Origin: Streptomyces shenzhenensis
GTDB taxonomy: Bacteria; Actinomycetota; Actinomycetes; Streptomycetales; Streptomycetaceae
Assembly: GCF_003688995.1 (NCBI RefSeq)
Contig: NZ_PENI01000001.1
Location: 558,001-622,000 of the forward strand
Length of the DNA stretch: 64,000 nt
Direction of reading: 5' to 3'
Under the pieces are notes generated by a model, which was not told where the DNA came from, made no database searches, and was given only the letters and a program-made list of their open reading frames with translations. Below, piece after piece: positions 29,026 to 38,238 of the stretch (positions within the stretch are counted from its first letter, which is position 1; every line of letters starts with the position of its first letter). The translations under genes were made by a program, and so were the position numbers.

Positions 29026-29869
29026 TGCGCTCCGCCGCCTCGACCACGTTGACGAGCAGTTGCGCACGGGTCATCGGGCCCACGCCGCCCGGGTTCGGGG
29101 AGATCCACCCGGCGACCTCGGCGACCCCGGGGTGCACATCGCCGACGATCTTGCCGTCGGCGCTGCGCGAGACGCCCACGTCCAGGACCGCGGCCCCCGG
29201 CTTGACGTCCTCGGGCCGGATCAGATGGGCGGAACCCGCCGCCGCGACGATGATGTCCGCGCGCCGGAGGTGCGACGACAGATCACGGGTGCCGGTGTGG
29301 CACTGGGTGACTGTGGCGTTCTCACTGCGCCGGGTGAGCAGCAGCGGCATCGGACGGCCGATGGTCACGCCGCGGCCGACGACCACCACCTCGGCGCCCT
29401 TGATCTCCACGCCGTGGCGGCGCAGCAGGGTGAGCACGCCGTTGGGGGTGCAGGGCAGCGGGGCGGGCTCGTTCAGGACGAGCCGGCCCAGGTTCATCGG
29501 GTGCAGGCCGTCCGCGTCCTTGTCCGGGTCCATCAGCTCCAGGACGCGGTTCTCGTCGATGCCCTTGGGCAGCGGCAGCTGGACGATGTAGCCGGTGCAG
29601 GCCGGGTCCTCGTTCAGCTCGCGGACGACCGCCTCGATCTCCTCCTGCGTCGCCGTGCCCGGCAGCTCGCGCTGGATGGAGGCGATACCCACCTGGGCGC
29701 AGTCCCGGTGCTTGCCGGCGACGTACTTCTGGCTGCCGGGGTCGTCCCCGACCAGGATCGTGCCGAGGCCGGGCGTGACGCCCTTCTCCTTGAGCGCCGC
29801 CACGCGGGCGGTCAGATCGGACTTGATCGCGGCTGCGGTGGCCTTGCCATCGAGAATCTGGGCGGTCAT
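29015..29869 (-). CDS. folD: Bifunctional methylenetetrahydrofolate dehydrogenase/cyclohydrolase
   Basis: A 284-residue cytosolic enzyme interconverting methylene-, methenyl- and formyl-tetrahydrofolate. Visible motifs are the catalytic-lysine segment [18 protein letters not shown], the substrate loop [12 protein letters not shown], the NADP-site region [18 protein letters not shown], and the C-terminal [20 protein letters not shown]. The ATG at 29869 (MTAQILDG) was preferred over longer in-frame forms, with GGGGG just upstream. It supplies the formyl donor for the purN and purH reactions encoded in the same window. No ZTP aptamer was seen in its leader. Confidence 0.95.
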   Translation of the reverse strand: MTAQILDGKATAAAIKSDLTARVAALKEKGVTPGLGTILVGDDPGSQKYVAGKHRDCAQVGIASIQRELPGTATQEEIEAVVRELNEDPACTGYIVQLPLPKGIDENRVLELMDPDKDADGLHPMNLGRLVLNEPAPLPCTPNGVLTLLRRHGVEIKGAEVVVVGRGVTIGRPMPLLLTRRSENATVTQCHTGTRDLSSHLRRADIIVAAAGSAHLIRPEDVKPGAAVLDVGVSRSADGKIVGDVHPGVAEVAGWISPNPGGVGPMTRAQLLVNVVEAAERSVG

Positions 29870-30123
29870 ACCCCCATCCTCCCGGATGACCGCCCCCTGG
29901 TTCCAATCCGGGGGCCGCCCGCGCCCCCACCTCCCGGTTCGTCCAAGATCGCCGATGTTGCACTTGCACAACACCTGGCCGATACGGCTGGACAAGGGCT
30001 GACCCAGCCATGACGATGAACGGCGCAGTATCGCGGTCCGTGTTGGGGGGCAAACCGCTCATGCTCTGACGTTCCTCCGCGCCATCCGCGTCGTCCCCGC
30101 AGTACAACGGAGGAAAACCCGCC
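29870..30123. promoter_or_regulatory. Divergent region between folD and the RDD gene
   Basis: 254 bp with no gene. It must hold promoters for folD and the RDD protein. CGGAGGAAAACCCGCC just before 30124 gives the RDD gene a good ribosome site. No riboswitch or palindrome was recognised. Confidence 0.45.
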
Positions 30124-30792
30124 ATGAGTTTCGGCTCGCCCCAGAACCCGTACGGCCCGCCGCACAATCCCCAGCAGGGTCACGGCTACCCGCAGCAGCC
30201 GGGGCAGCCCGGCTACGGCTACGGCTATCCGCAGGCTCCGGGCATACCGCCGCAGCAGGGCTACGGCTACCCGCAGCAGCCCGGCTACCCGGGTGGCGGC
30301 CCCGGCCCGCGAGTCGCGTCGATGGGCCGCCGGTTCGGCGCCCGCGTGATCGACTTCGTGATCCTGTTCATCATCTACATCGTCTTCGCCGCCGTCGGCG
30401 TCGCCGGCTCCCTCGGCTCGGTGCAGGACTGCGACCCGAACGCGGCGGACTACAACACCTGCATCAACAACGCGAGCTCGGACTTCATGTCCGGCTTCGG
30501 CGCCGTCATCGGCGTCCTGGCCATCGCCGGTCTGCTCTACGAGTGGCTGATGACCGGCCTGGTGGGCGCGACCCTCGGCAAGCTCGCCGTCGGTCTGCGC
30601 GTGGTGAAGGCCGACACCGGCCAGAAGCCCGGCCTGGGTTCGGCGTTCATCCGCTGGATCATCCCGATGGTCGGCGGCTTCGTCTGCGGCATCGGCCAGC
30701 TGATCGTGTACCTGTCCCCGTTCTGGGACAAGTCCGGGCGCCAGCAGGGCTGGCACGACAAGGCCGCGAGCACGATGGTCGTCCAGAACTGA
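30124..30792 (+). CDS. RDD-family membrane protein with Tyr/Gly/Gln/Pro-rich N-terminus
   Basis: A 222-residue protein. Residues 1-60 are a repetitive, uncharged stretch built from YGYPQ/PQQPG units. An RDD domain follows: RFGARVIDFVILFIIY with the conserved Arg and Asp, a second helix (FGAVIGVLAIAGLLYEWL), then GATLGKLAVGLRVV and a third hydrophobic segment ending in GWHDKAASTMVV. RDD proteins are poorly understood; some affect ion or osmolyte transport. GGAGG lies 10 nt upstream of the ATG. A clear hairpin terminator is downstream. Confidence 0.88.
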   Translation: MSFGSPQNPYGPPHNPQQGHGYPQQPGQPGYGYGYPQAPGIPPQQGYGYPQQPGYPGGGPGPRVASMGRRFGARVIDFVILFIIYIVFAAVGVAGSLGSVQDCDPNAADYNTCINNASSDFMSGFGAVIGVLAIAGLLYEWLMTGLVGATLGKLAVGLRVVKADTGQKPGLGSAFIRWIIPMVGGFVCGIGQLIVYLSPFWDKSGRQQGWHDKAASTMVVQN

Positions 30793-30896
30793 CCCGCCGG
30801 ACAGAACTGAGCCGTCGGAACCGGCCGGTCGGAGCCGACGGGGCTGAACCGGCCCGCGGCGGACGCCGATCCGCGTCCTGACGCCGGGCACAGCCA

Positions 30897-30934
30897 AGGG
30901 CCGTGTCTCACCCGTACAGGGGGGACACGGCCCT
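30897..30934. terminator. Hairpin terminator after the RDD gene
   Basis: AGGGCCGTGTC (30897-30907) pairs with GACACGGCCCT (30924-30934), an 11-bp perfect stem with a 16-nt loop. It separates the RDD gene from the following co-directional FHA gene, which therefore needs its own promoter (TAGTCT near 30947 is a possible -10). Confidence 0.75.
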
Positions 30935-30986
30935 GGTGTGTCGTCCTAGTCTGGCTGGGTAGCCGTCAGGCACGGGGAGACGCACC

Positions 30987-31691
30987 TTGTACAGCATCAT
31001 CGTGGTACCTCCGCCGGCCATGGGGGACGACCGGCGCCCGCAGATCCGCCTCGCCCCCGGCGAACGCCTCGCCTTCGGCCGCTCGGCGCCCGGCAACGAC
31101 CTGGCCATACCGCACGAGGGAGTCGCGCGCCGAGCCGGTGCGATCACCGCGCAGGGCACGTTCTGGCTGCTCAGCAACCTCTCCGCCCACCAGACGTACG
31201 TCGTCGCGGAGCCGGAGGGCGCGGGCGAGCACATCAAGGTCGGGCCGGGACGGCTGGACGCGCCGGTGCCGTTCGAGTTCTCCAGGATCGTCCTGCCCGC
31301 CGCCGGCGATCTGCTGGCCCTGGAGGTGTGGGCGCCGCGCCACGACCAGTTGCGCGGCGGCGCCGGCACGACCGGCGACACCATCGCGCCCGTCTACTCC
31401 GTCGACCGCACCAAGCGCTACTTCGCGGTCCTGGCCGCCCTGTGCGAGCCGCGGTTACGGGGCGACCCGCACGCGCCGCTGCCCACCGTCGACCAGGTCG
31501 TCGAGCGGCTGCGCCCCGGCTGGCCGGCCGTCTCCCGCACCACGGTGCAGTGGAACATCGGCTATCTGGGCGTGAAGCTGCGTCTCGACGGCAAGAAGGA
31601 GTCCCTGGTCTCGCTGGCGCTCCGCTTCGACGTCGTACGCGAGGACGACCTGACCGTCCTCACCCGCCCGGCGCCCCGCACCACCCGATGA
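30987..31691 (+). CDS. FHA-like domain protein with TTA codon
   Basis: A 234-residue protein starting at TTG with GGGGAG 7 nt upstream. The first ~110 residues resemble an FHA phosphothreonine-binding domain: RLAFGRSAPGNDLAIPHEGV carries the G-R-S and N-D-x-x-I pattern. The usual S-R-x-H that follows is degenerate (ARRAG), so binding may be changed. The C-terminal ~90 residues (TVDQVVERLRPGWPAVSRTT onward) look like a small helical, possibly winged-helix, domain. Codon 157 is TTA (31455-31457), the bldA-dependent leucine codon, implying translation mainly in late growth or development. No kinase gene is adjacent. Confidence 0.72.
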   Translation: MYSIIVVPPPAMGDDRRPQIRLAPGERLAFGRSAPGNDLAIPHEGVARRAGAITAQGTFWLLSNLSAHQTYVVAEPEGAGEHIKVGPGRLDAPVPFEFSRIVLPAAGDLLALEVWAPRHDQLRGGAGTTGDTIAPVYSVDRTKRYFAVLAALCEPRLRGDPHAPLPTVDQVVERLRPGWPAVSRTTVQWNIGYLGVKLRLDGKKESLVSLALRFDVVREDDLTVLTRPAPRTTR

Positions 31692-32088
31692 CCGCCCCGC
31701 CCACGGTCAGCGTAGCCGCGGGGCCACCGGGTCGGCGCCCGGAAGCTGCGCGAACTCATCGACCACGAGCTGAAGTCGCGCCGCGGCCCGCCCCTCGACG
31801 GCGCCGCCGTCCTCGCCCCGGAACGGGCCGGGACCTCGCCGTGTTCCCTCGACGTACCACGACCACGCCGACCGGCCTCAAGGAACGCGCCCAGCCCGGC
31901 GAATGGCGGCCCTGCCGCCTCCCGCCGTCACCACCCGGGCCGCGTCCGCCTGTTGGCGCGCCGACTCCGTCCGATGCCGCGACGACGCGACCGGCGCCAG
32001 GCTGCACACCGGCGCCAACCCGTCCGGGTTCGTCGGCAGGTTCGAGACCGGCCCGGCGCGAGCCGCTGTCACCGCGCGGACCCAACCG
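31692..32088. other. Gene-free stretch, possibly a decayed coding remnant
   Basis: About 400 bp between the FHA gene and the purH terminator. One frame reads KLRELIDHELKSRRGPPLDG from about 31743, a natural-looking helical sequence without a start codon. It then dissolves into arginine-rich codons typical of non-coding high-GC DNA. It may be the relic of a gene that followed the FHA gene, but the evidence is thin. Confidence 0.3.
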
Positions 32089-32123
32089 CACGGCCCCGCG
32101 CGACGGTGTCACGCGGGGCCGTG
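32089..32123 (-). terminator. Terminator after purH
   Basis: CACGGCCCCGCG (32089-32100) and CGCGGGGCCGTG (32112-32123) form a perfect 12-bp stem with an 11-nt loop, 13 bp after the purH stop. Confidence 0.85.
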
Positions 32124-32136
32124 CGGGAGGCTGCCG

Positions 32137-33711
32137 TCAGTGGAAGAAGTGGCGCGTGCCCGTGAAGTACATCGTGACGCCGGCCTTCTCCGCTGCCTCC
32201 ACGACGAGTTCGTCGCGGACCGATCCGCCGGGCTGGACGACGGCCCGGACGCCGGCCGCGGTGAGGATCTCCAGGCCGTCGGGGAAGGGGAAGAACGCGT
32301 CGGAGGCGGCGTACGAGCCCTCGGCCCGCTCGGCGCCGGCCCGCTCGACGGCCAGCTTCGCCGAGTCGACCCGGTTGACCTGGCCCATGCCGACGCCCAC
32401 CGAGGCACCGTCCTTGGCGAGCAGGATGGCGTTGGACTTCACCGCCCGGCAGGCCTTCCAGGCGAAGGCCAGTTCGCGCAGTTCCCCGGCGGTGAGGGCC
32501 TCACCCGTCGCCAGCGTCCAGTGGGCCGGATCGTCGCCCTCGGCCTGGAGCCGGTCGGTGGTCTGGAGCAGGACACCGCCGTCGATCTGCTGGGCCTCCA
32601 CCCGGTTGCACGGGCCGTTCGGGGCCCTGAGCACCCGGATGTTCTTCTTCTTGGTGAGGGCCTCCAGGGCCCCCTCCTCGTAGTCGGGCGCGACGATGAC
32701 CTCGGTGAAGATCTCGGCGACCTGCTCCGCCATCTCCTTGCTGACCGGCCGGTTCACGGCGATCACACCGCCGAAGGCGGACAGCGGGTCGCAGGCGTGC
32801 GCCTTGCGGTGCGCCTCGGCGACGTCCGCGCCGACCGCGATGCCGCACGGGTTGGCGTGCTTGATGATCGCGACGCACGGCTCGTCGTGGTCGTACGCGG
32901 CACGGCGCGCGGCGTCCGTGTCCGTGTAGTTGTTGTACGACATCTCCTTGCCGTGCAGCTGCTCGGCCCGCGCCAGACCGCCGCCGCTGCCGTCGACGTA
33001 GAGCGCGGCGGGCTGGTGCGGGTTCTCGCCGTAGCGCAGGGTGTTCGCGCGCTCCCAGGTGGCGCCGAGGAAGTCGGGGAAACGCGACTCGTCGACCGGC
33101 GCGTACTCGCTTGCGAACCAGCTCGCGACCGCCACGTCGTAGGCCGCCGTGTGCTGGAAGGCCTCCGCGGCCAGCCGCTTGCGGGTGGCGAGGTCGAAGC
33201 CCCCGTCCCGCACGGCGGCGAGGACGTCGGCGTACCGCTCGGGGCTGGTGACGACGGCCACGGACGGGTGGTTCTTGGCGGCGGCCCGCACCATGGACGG
33301 CCCGCCGATGTCGATCTGCTCGACGCACTCGTCGGGCGAGGCGCCGGAGGCGACGGTCTCACGGAACGGGTACAGGTTGACGACGACGAGACCGAACGGC
33401 TCGACGCCCAGCTCGGCCAGCTGCTGCCGGTGGCTGTCCAGCCGCAGGTCGGCGAGGACGCCCGCGTGGACCTTGGGGTGGAGGGTCTTGACCCGGCCGT
33501 CCAGGCACTCGGGGAATCCGGTGAGTTCCTCGACCTTGGTGACGGGCACGCCCGCCGCGGCGATCCGCCCGGCCGTGGAGCCGGTGGAGACGAGTTCGAC
33601 GCCGGCCTCGTGCAGCCCGCGCGCGAGCTCCTCGAGCCCGGTCTTGTCGTAGACGCTGACGAGCGCGCGACGGATCGGCCGCTTGCCGCTCTCGATGGTC
33701 TCGGCGGTCAC
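32137..33711 (-). CDS. purH: Bifunctional AICAR transformylase / IMP cyclohydrolase
   Basis: A 524-residue cytosolic enzyme for the last two steps of IMP synthesis. The N-terminal MGS-like cyclohydrolase domain ([35 protein letters not shown], about residues 17-150) is followed by the AICAR transformylase domain with [25 protein letters not shown] and the final [11 protein letters not shown] and GTRHFFH. Length is normal. The GTG start overlaps the purN stop (GTGA), so purN-purH is one translational unit. It consumes 10-formyl-tetrahydrofolate and its substrate AICAR is ZMP, the precursor of the ZTP sensed by the riboswitch upstream of glyA. Confidence 0.96.
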   Translation of the reverse strand: MTAETIESGKRPIRRALVSVYDKTGLEELARGLHEAGVELVSTGSTAGRIAAAGVPVTKVEELTGFPECLDGRVKTLHPKVHAGVLADLRLDSHRQQLAELGVEPFGLVVVNLYPFRETVASGASPDECVEQIDIGGPSMVRAAAKNHPSVAVVTSPERYADVLAAVRDGGFDLATRKRLAAEAFQHTAAYDVAVASWFASEYAPVDESRFPDFLGATWERANTLRYGENPHQPAALYVDGSGGGLARAEQLHGKEMSYNNYTDTDAARRAAYDHDEPCVAIIKHANPCGIAVGADVAEAHRKAHACDPLSAFGGVIAVNRPVSKEMAEQVAEIFTEVIVAPDYEEGALEALTKKKNIRVLRAPNGPCNRVEAQQIDGGVLLQTTDRLQAEGDDPAHWTLATGEALTAGELRELAFAWKACRAVKSNAILLAKDGASVGVGMGQVNRVDSAKLAVERAGAERAEGSYAASDAFFPFPDGLEILTAAGVRAVVQPGGSVRDELVVEAAEKAGVTMYFTGTRHFFH

Positions 33712-34337
33712 TGGATAACTACCTTTCGTCCCTCAATGCGGTGGCCGTGGCGGGCGAGCCGGCCGACGACCTCGACGAGCAGCCTTCGCTCGACTTCCTT
33801 GATGCGCTCGTGCAGCGCGCTCTCGTCGTCCTCGTCCCGGACCTCCACCACGCCCTGAGCGATGATCGGCCCGGTGTCGACGCCGTCGTCGACGAAGTGG
33901 ACGGTGCAACCGGTGACCCTGACCCCGTACGCGAGCGCGTCCCGCACGCCGTGCGCCCCCGGAAAGCTGGGCAGCAGCGCGGGATGCGTGTTGACGAAGC
34001 GTCCGCCGTACCGCGCGAGGAACTCCTTGCCGACGATCTTCATGAACCCGGCGGAGACGACGAGATCGGGCCGGTGGGCGGCGACGGTCTCGGCGAGCGC
34101 GGCGTCCCACTCCTCGCGGGTGCCGTAGTCCTTGACCCGGCACACGAAGGTGGGCACCCCGGCGCGCTCGGCGCGGGCCAGCCCCTCGATGCCGGCGCGG
34201 TCGGCACCGACGGCCACGATCCGCGCGCCGTAGGCCTCGGCGCCCTCGGTCGCGATCTCGTCGAGGAGCGCCTGCAGATTGCTGCCGGATCCGGAGACCA
34301 GCACGACGAGGCGCTTGACCTCGGGCTTGGCGGCCAC
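33708..34337 (-). CDS. purN: Phosphoribosylglycinamide formyltransferase
   Basis: A 209-residue GAR transformylase that uses 10-formyl-tetrahydrofolate in purine synthesis. The phosphate loop [13 protein letters not shown], the AGFMKIVG segment, the catalytic asparagine/histidine region [15 protein letters not shown] and the catalytic aspartate in [12 protein letters not shown] are all present. The GTG at 34337 has AAAGGG upstream and gives the expected length; a longer in-frame reading to 34490 has no supporting site. It is first gene of purN-purH. Confidence 0.95.
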   Translation of the reverse strand: MAAKPEVKRLVVLVSGSGSNLQALLDEIATEGAEAYGARIVAVGADRAGIEGLARAERAGVPTFVCRVKDYGTREEWDAALAETVAAHRPDLVVSAGFMKIVGKEFLARYGGRFVNTHPALLPSFPGAHGVRDALAYGVRVTGCTVHFVDDGVDTGPIIAQGVVEVRDEDDESALHERIKEVERRLLVEVVGRLARHGHRIEGRKVVIQ

Positions 34338-34689
34338 GATGGGGCCCTTTCTCGGGGGTGCGTCGGTACGACGGCCGGACCCGTACGGCAGTTTGTACAT
34401 TCGTACGATGGCTTCGCGCCCCTGGATACGGGGAACTCTACGAAGCGGTCGGCCGTCAGCAACGATACCGGCATACGGGAAGGCCCCCACGGGACGGGGG
34501 CGTGGCCGGAAGGTAGCGTCTGGGAGGGAGCGGTTCGGGAACGCTGTCGTCGCGCGGTGCGTTGCCGAAGTGTCAGCTCACGTCGGACAGCCGTAATCAC
34601 CTAGGGAAGACGCTCATTTGATGCCGGACCGCAGTCTGCGACTCCTCACGTTCCCCCCGCAGTCGGTGCAGGGAGGGGAGCGTGGTGCC
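34338..34689. promoter_or_regulatory. Divergent region between purN and a membrane-protein gene
   Basis: 352 bp that must contain the purNH promoter on the minus strand and that of the following gene on the plus strand. TAGCGT (34512-34517) is a possible plus-strand -10. An AT-richer patch (TTTGTACATTCGTACGATGG, 34392-34411) holds the small palindrome GTAC-N3-GTAC. No riboswitch was recognised. Confidence 0.4.
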
Positions 34690-35457
34690 GTGCTGGTGCG
34701 GGAGCGGCCGGCCTCGCCGCCCAACGCCCCCTCGGGCGGGCAGACCGGGGACGAGCGGGGCGGCGCAGCGCAGGACGACAACCCGTTCGCGCCCCCGCCG
34801 GAGGGCACGCCGGACCGTCCGTGGCAGCCGCGGCGGCCCACGGACGGGGACGACTCCTCCTCGGACGAGAACGGCAGCCCGCGGCAGCGGACCCCCTGGG
34901 GCAGCCAGTGGAGCGACCGGCAGCCGGGCCGCTCCTCCGGCGGCTTCGGCGAGCGCCCCGGCGCCGGTCCGGAGGGCCCGGGCGGCGGCCCCGGCCCCGG
35001 CATGCGCTGGGACCCGACGGACCCCGCCCAGCGCCGCGCGCGCTACGCCCTGCTGTGCGGGATGTGGGCCTTCTTCTTCGCCCTGTTCAGCTGGCCGTAC
35101 GTGGCCCTGCTGCTGGGTGCGCTGGCCCTGTACTGGGGCGTCGGCGCGCTGCGCGCCAAGCCGCGCACGCGGACCCTGGAAAACCCCGCCAACCCTGCCG
35201 ACCCCGCCGGCACCGCCGATCCCGCGCCCGCCCGGACCGGCCGCCCGCAGACCGGCCGCCCGCAGACCGCGGCTGCGGTCAGCGGCCTGGTCACCGCGGG
35301 GCTGGCCCTGGCCCTGGTCGCCGCGACCTTTACGGCCCAGCTGGTCTACCGCGACTACTACACCTGTGTGAACGACGCCCTGACCAACGAGGCCAGACAG
35401 TCCTGCAACCATCTGCTCCCCCAGGAACTCCGCACTCTCCTGGGCACAAACACCTGA
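34690..35457 (+). CDS. Membrane protein with disordered N-terminus, Rv0954-like position
   Basis: About 255 residues from the GTG at 34690, which has GGAGGGGAG 9 nt upstream; the ATG at 34621 is an in-frame alternative adding 23 residues. The first ~110 residues are Pro/Gly/Ser/Asp-rich and probably disordered. Three hydrophobic helices follow ([35 protein letters not shown] and, after a Pro/Ala linker, [20 protein letters not shown]). A short extracellular tail carries two cysteines. I do not recognise a function. It sits between purN and a PerM-like gene, as Rv0954 does in M. tuberculosis. Confidence 0.72.
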   Translation: MLVRERPASPPNAPSGGQTGDERGGAAQDDNPFAPPPEGTPDRPWQPRRPTDGDDSSSDENGSPRQRTPWGSQWSDRQPGRSSGGFGERPGAGPEGPGGGPGPGMRWDPTDPAQRRARYALLCGMWAFFFALFSWPYVALLLGALALYWGVGALRAKPRTRTLENPANPADPAGTADPAPARTGRPQTGRPQTAAAVSGLVTAGLALALVAATFTAQLVYRDYYTCVNDALTNEARQSCNHLLPQELRTLLGTNT

Positions 35458-35485
35458 CCCGCCCCAGCGGGGCGGGCGGACCGGG

Positions 35486-37099
35486 TCACGGCTTGTCCGG
35501 TGGTGCCGCCTCGCGCAGGGCTGTCCAGCGGGCCTCCCGGGACGCGTCGTCGTGCCACGCCGACGTCCCGGGGTCATCGGCCGGCAGCAGGTCGTAGGCG
35601 TCGGACCCCGTCGCACCGCCGCCCCGTTCCGCGGCCGGCGCCACCCGGACGGCCACCGCCTTCGGCTCCGGCTTGCCCGCAGGCGTCCCCTCCCCCCGTG
35701 CCGACCGCCCCCGCGACAACCAGGCCCGCAACCGCCGGACCCCCAGCCGCCACGCCCGTACCAGCAGCGCCACCGGCACCCCCACCACCACGATCCACGC
35801 GCCCGCCGCCCCGCCGGCCTGCCACCACACAGGACCGAACCGGGCGAGTGCCGAGGTGCCGAGCGGCCCGCCCGCCGCCTCGGCGAGCATCGCGACCACC
35901 GCCGCGCACATCCCCGCGGCCAGCACCACCACCCCCGCGGTCCGCGCGGCGGACCACGCGGACCGCCCGGCCTCCCGCGCCACCGCACCCTCGCCCGCGC
36001 CCGGGTCCGGGCGCGCGTCCCGCCGTCCCACGGCTCCCGCGACCGTGAACCGGGCCACGGCCAGCCCCGCCGCGACCGGAACCACCCCGGCCGCCCAGTG
36101 GAACGGCCCCCCTGCCCCCGCGTCCGGCACCGCCGCCAGCAGCGGAAACGGCGGCAACAGCGGCGCGGGATCGGAGGACAGCGGGGACACCACGTGCCCC
36201 GTTCCGAGGACGAACCCGGGTCCGAGGCCGTAGGCCGCCGACCAGACCGCCGCGTTCGGCACCAGCCCCACGCACAGCAGCAGCACCGCGAACCGCCCGG
36301 ACCAGCCGTCCGTCAAGTGCAGGAAGGACTCGTGGGCCGCCCCGCCGTGCACCGCCAGGGAGGCCACGAACAGCAGCGCCCCGCCCCCGACGAGCACCGC
36401 CGTCCCGGCCCCTGCGGCCCGCGCGGCCGTACCGAGGCCCGAACCGGGCCCGGAGTCCGGACCCGCCGCGGGAACCGAACGGCGCAGCCGCTCCGGCCAC
36501 AGCGCCGGCCGGCCCCGGACCGGCCCCATCGGACGGCCGTACGCCGTCCACACCCCCACGCCCGCCGCCCCCGCGGCGATCAGCGGCACACACACCGCGA
36601 CCCAGCTCCACTCCGGCCGCAGCTCGCCGCCGCGGGCGTACAGGGTGGCGAGGCCGGCGACGGCGAGGTAGCCGAGGACGACGCCGGACCACGCCGTGCG
36701 CGCGGCGACCGGCGGTGGCCCGTCGGAGTCCTCGGGCGCGTCCACCGCGTCCCGCGCCGCCCGGTACAGCAGCCACACCGGCAGCAGGAGGAGCAGCAGC
36801 GGGGTGATGCCCATCGGCGCGGGGGCGCCGGACAGTGTGTCGGTGCGGACCAGTTCGACCCCGTGCGCGAGCAGCCACAGCGTCGCGGCGACGTGCAGGC
36901 CGCTGCCCGGGCCGCTGTCGGGATACGGCGAACTGATCCACAGCGTCATCACGAGCACGGCGGACGAGCCCAGCCCGAGACCGGCCGCGACCGCGCCGCC
37001 CACGAGGCTCGCGCCCCACCCGGGCGAGCGGTCGCGCAGCCGGCTCAGCAGGAACGACAAGGACGGTCGGCGAACGGTCATCTGCGTCACGACCGCCAT
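35486..37099 (-). CDS. DUF6350 / PerM-like polytopic membrane protein
   Basis: A 537-residue protein with roughly ten hydrophobic helices and a proline-rich, charged C-terminal tail of ~80 residues. The segments [20 protein letters not shown] and [20 protein letters not shown] fit the actinobacterial DUF6350 family, whose mycobacterial member PerM (Rv0955) is linked to persistence and cell division. Position between purNH and sucCD supports this. GGGAG lies only 1 nt before the ATG at 37099, so the nearby GTG at codon 4 (10-nt spacing) may be the true start. It is divergent from a sigma-like gene and convergent with the previous gene (28-bp gap). Confidence 0.78.
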   Translation of the reverse strand: MAVVTQMTVRRPSLSFLLSRLRDRSPGWGASLVGGAVAAGLGLGSSAVLVMTLWISSPYPDSGPGSGLHVAATLWLLAHGVELVRTDTLSGAPAPMGITPLLLLLLPVWLLYRAARDAVDAPEDSDGPPPVAARTAWSGVVLGYLAVAGLATLYARGGELRPEWSWVAVCVPLIAAGAAGVGVWTAYGRPMGPVRGRPALWPERLRRSVPAAGPDSGPGSGLGTAARAAGAGTAVLVGGGALLFVASLAVHGGAAHESFLHLTDGWSGRFAVLLLCVGLVPNAAVWSAAYGLGPGFVLGTGHVVSPLSSDPAPLLPPFPLLAAVPDAGAGGPFHWAAGVVPVAAGLAVARFTVAGAVGRRDARPDPGAGEGAVAREAGRSAWSAARTAGVVVLAAGMCAAVVAMLAEAAGGPLGTSALARFGPVWWQAGGAAGAWIVVVGVPVALLVRAWRLGVRRLRAWLSRGRSARGEGTPAGKPEPKAVAVRVAPAAERGGGATGSDAYDLLPADDPGTSAWHDDASREARWTALREAAPPDKP

Positions 37100-37195
37100 G
37101 CTCCCAACGACACGCGCCTGATGGACGTAACGAGCGAACCACCGAAGTGTCGCTCAATATACGTTTATGTTCTTTTTCGCACGAAAGGACGTACA
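37100..37195. promoter_or_regulatory. AT-rich divergent promoter region
   Basis: 96 bp between the divergent PerM-like and sigma-like genes. Bases 37153-37180 (CAATATACGTTTATGTTCTT and on) are strikingly AT-rich for this genome. They probably contain the -10 of the plus-strand gene, whose ribosome site GAAAGGAC follows. Confidence 0.5.
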
Positions 37196-38137
37196 GTGAC
37201 GCAGAGCCCCGCGAACCCGCCACCGCGGCCCGAAGGGGACGAGACGACGGTCCGTCACGAAGCCGCGGCGGCGGAGGACGTGACGGCCCCCCAGCCCCAT
37301 CCGGCCTCCCTCGCGGCCGAGGACAGGGCCACGACAGCCGCCCTGACGCCCGCCCAGGCCTTCGACGCCCTCTACGCGTTCTGCGCCCCCGCCCTCGTAC
37401 GGCAGGCCTATCTGCTCACCGGGCGCCGCGAACTCGCCCGCGAGTCCGTGGAGCGGGCCTTCCAACTGGCCTGGCAGAACTGGCCCGAGGTGGCCCAGGA
37501 CCGGGACCCCGCCGGCTGGGTACGGGCGACGGCGTACGAGTGCGCCCTCTCCCCCTGGCACCGTTTCCGCCTGAGCCACCGGCGCCCTGAGCCCGCGCCC
37601 ACCGACCCCGGCGACCGCGCGCTGCTGAAGGCGCTCCTCGGTCTGCCGCCGTCGTACCGCCGCACGCTCGTGCTGTACGACGGCGTCGGGCTCGGCCTGC
37701 CGGAGACCGCGGCGGAGACGGAGGCGAGCACCCCGGCGACGGCGAACCGGGTGACGCACGCACGCGCCGAGCTGGCCGCACGCGTCCCGGAGCTGTCGGA
37801 CCCCGCGGTGCTCCACCGGCGGCTGGCCGAGCTGGCCTCCACGGAGCGGCTGCGGGCGCGGAAGCCGGAGCCGGTGCGGACCGGCGGCGAGCGCCGTAAC
37901 CGCTTCTGGACCCGGGCCGCCATCGCCTTCACGGTCGCGATCATCGGGTCGACGGCGCTCGCACTGCGCACCGCGCCGACGCACTACGAGCCCCCGCTCG
38001 CCCCGGGCCACAAGGTGCGGGGCATTCCGCAGAATCCCGTGCTGGGCCCGCTGTCGCCCACGGAGCAGCAACTGCGGGCCAAGCTGCACACGGAGACCGC
38101 GAACGGGCCGGAACGGCTGCTGCCGCTCAACCGCTGA
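37196..38137 (+). CDS. Sigma-factor-like protein with C-terminal membrane helix
   Basis: A 313-residue protein starting at GTG with AAAGGAC 5 nt upstream. After a 60-residue charged leader comes a region resembling sigma region 2 (AFCAPALVRQAYLLTGRREL, then ERAFQLAWQNWPEV and a WVRATAYECAL helix). A region-4-like HTH follows (LLGLPPSYRRTLVLYDGVGL, then LPETAAETEASTPATANRV). A single membrane helix (AIAFTVAIIGSTALAL) and a ~55-residue outside tail end the protein. True ECF sigma factors are not membrane anchored, so it may be a tethered sigma, a regulator that has lost sigma function, or a sigma/anti-sigma hybrid. It is divergent from the PerM-like gene. Confidence 0.72.
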   Translation: MTQSPANPPPRPEGDETTVRHEAAAAEDVTAPQPHPASLAAEDRATTAALTPAQAFDALYAFCAPALVRQAYLLTGRRELARESVERAFQLAWQNWPEVAQDRDPAGWVRATAYECALSPWHRFRLSHRRPEPAPTDPGDRALLKALLGLPPSYRRTLVLYDGVGLGLPETAAETEASTPATANRVTHARAELAARVPELSDPAVLHRRLAELASTERLRARKPEPVRTGGERRNRFWTRAAIAFTVAIIGSTALALRTAPTHYEPPLAPGHKVRGIPQNPVLGPLSPTEQQLRAKLHTETANGPERLLPLNR

Positions 38138-38164
38138 ACGGGCCCACTCGCCGGGCACACGGAA

Positions 38165-38195
38165 GGGGTCCGCATCCGGTCGGGATGCGGACCCC
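38165..38195. terminator. Bidirectional hairpin terminator
   Basis: GGGGTCCGCATCC (38165-38177), 5-nt loop, GGATGCGGACCCC (38183-38195): a perfect 13-bp stem between the convergent sigma-like and sucD genes. Confidence 0.85.
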
Positions 38196-38238
38196 GTCGT
38201 CAGCTGCCGGGTCGGCGAGCGGGGCTGCGCCCGGTCGC

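Noticed and set aside
29870..30000. ZTP aptamer before folD
   Set aside because: None of the conserved pfl blocks seen upstream of glyA are present here.
35552..37195. Long plus-strand 5' extension of the sigma-like protein over the PerM-like gene
   Set aside because: The extension is His/Arg/Pro-rich antisense of a multi-helix membrane protein. The GTG at 37196 has a good ribosome site and starts the conserved part.
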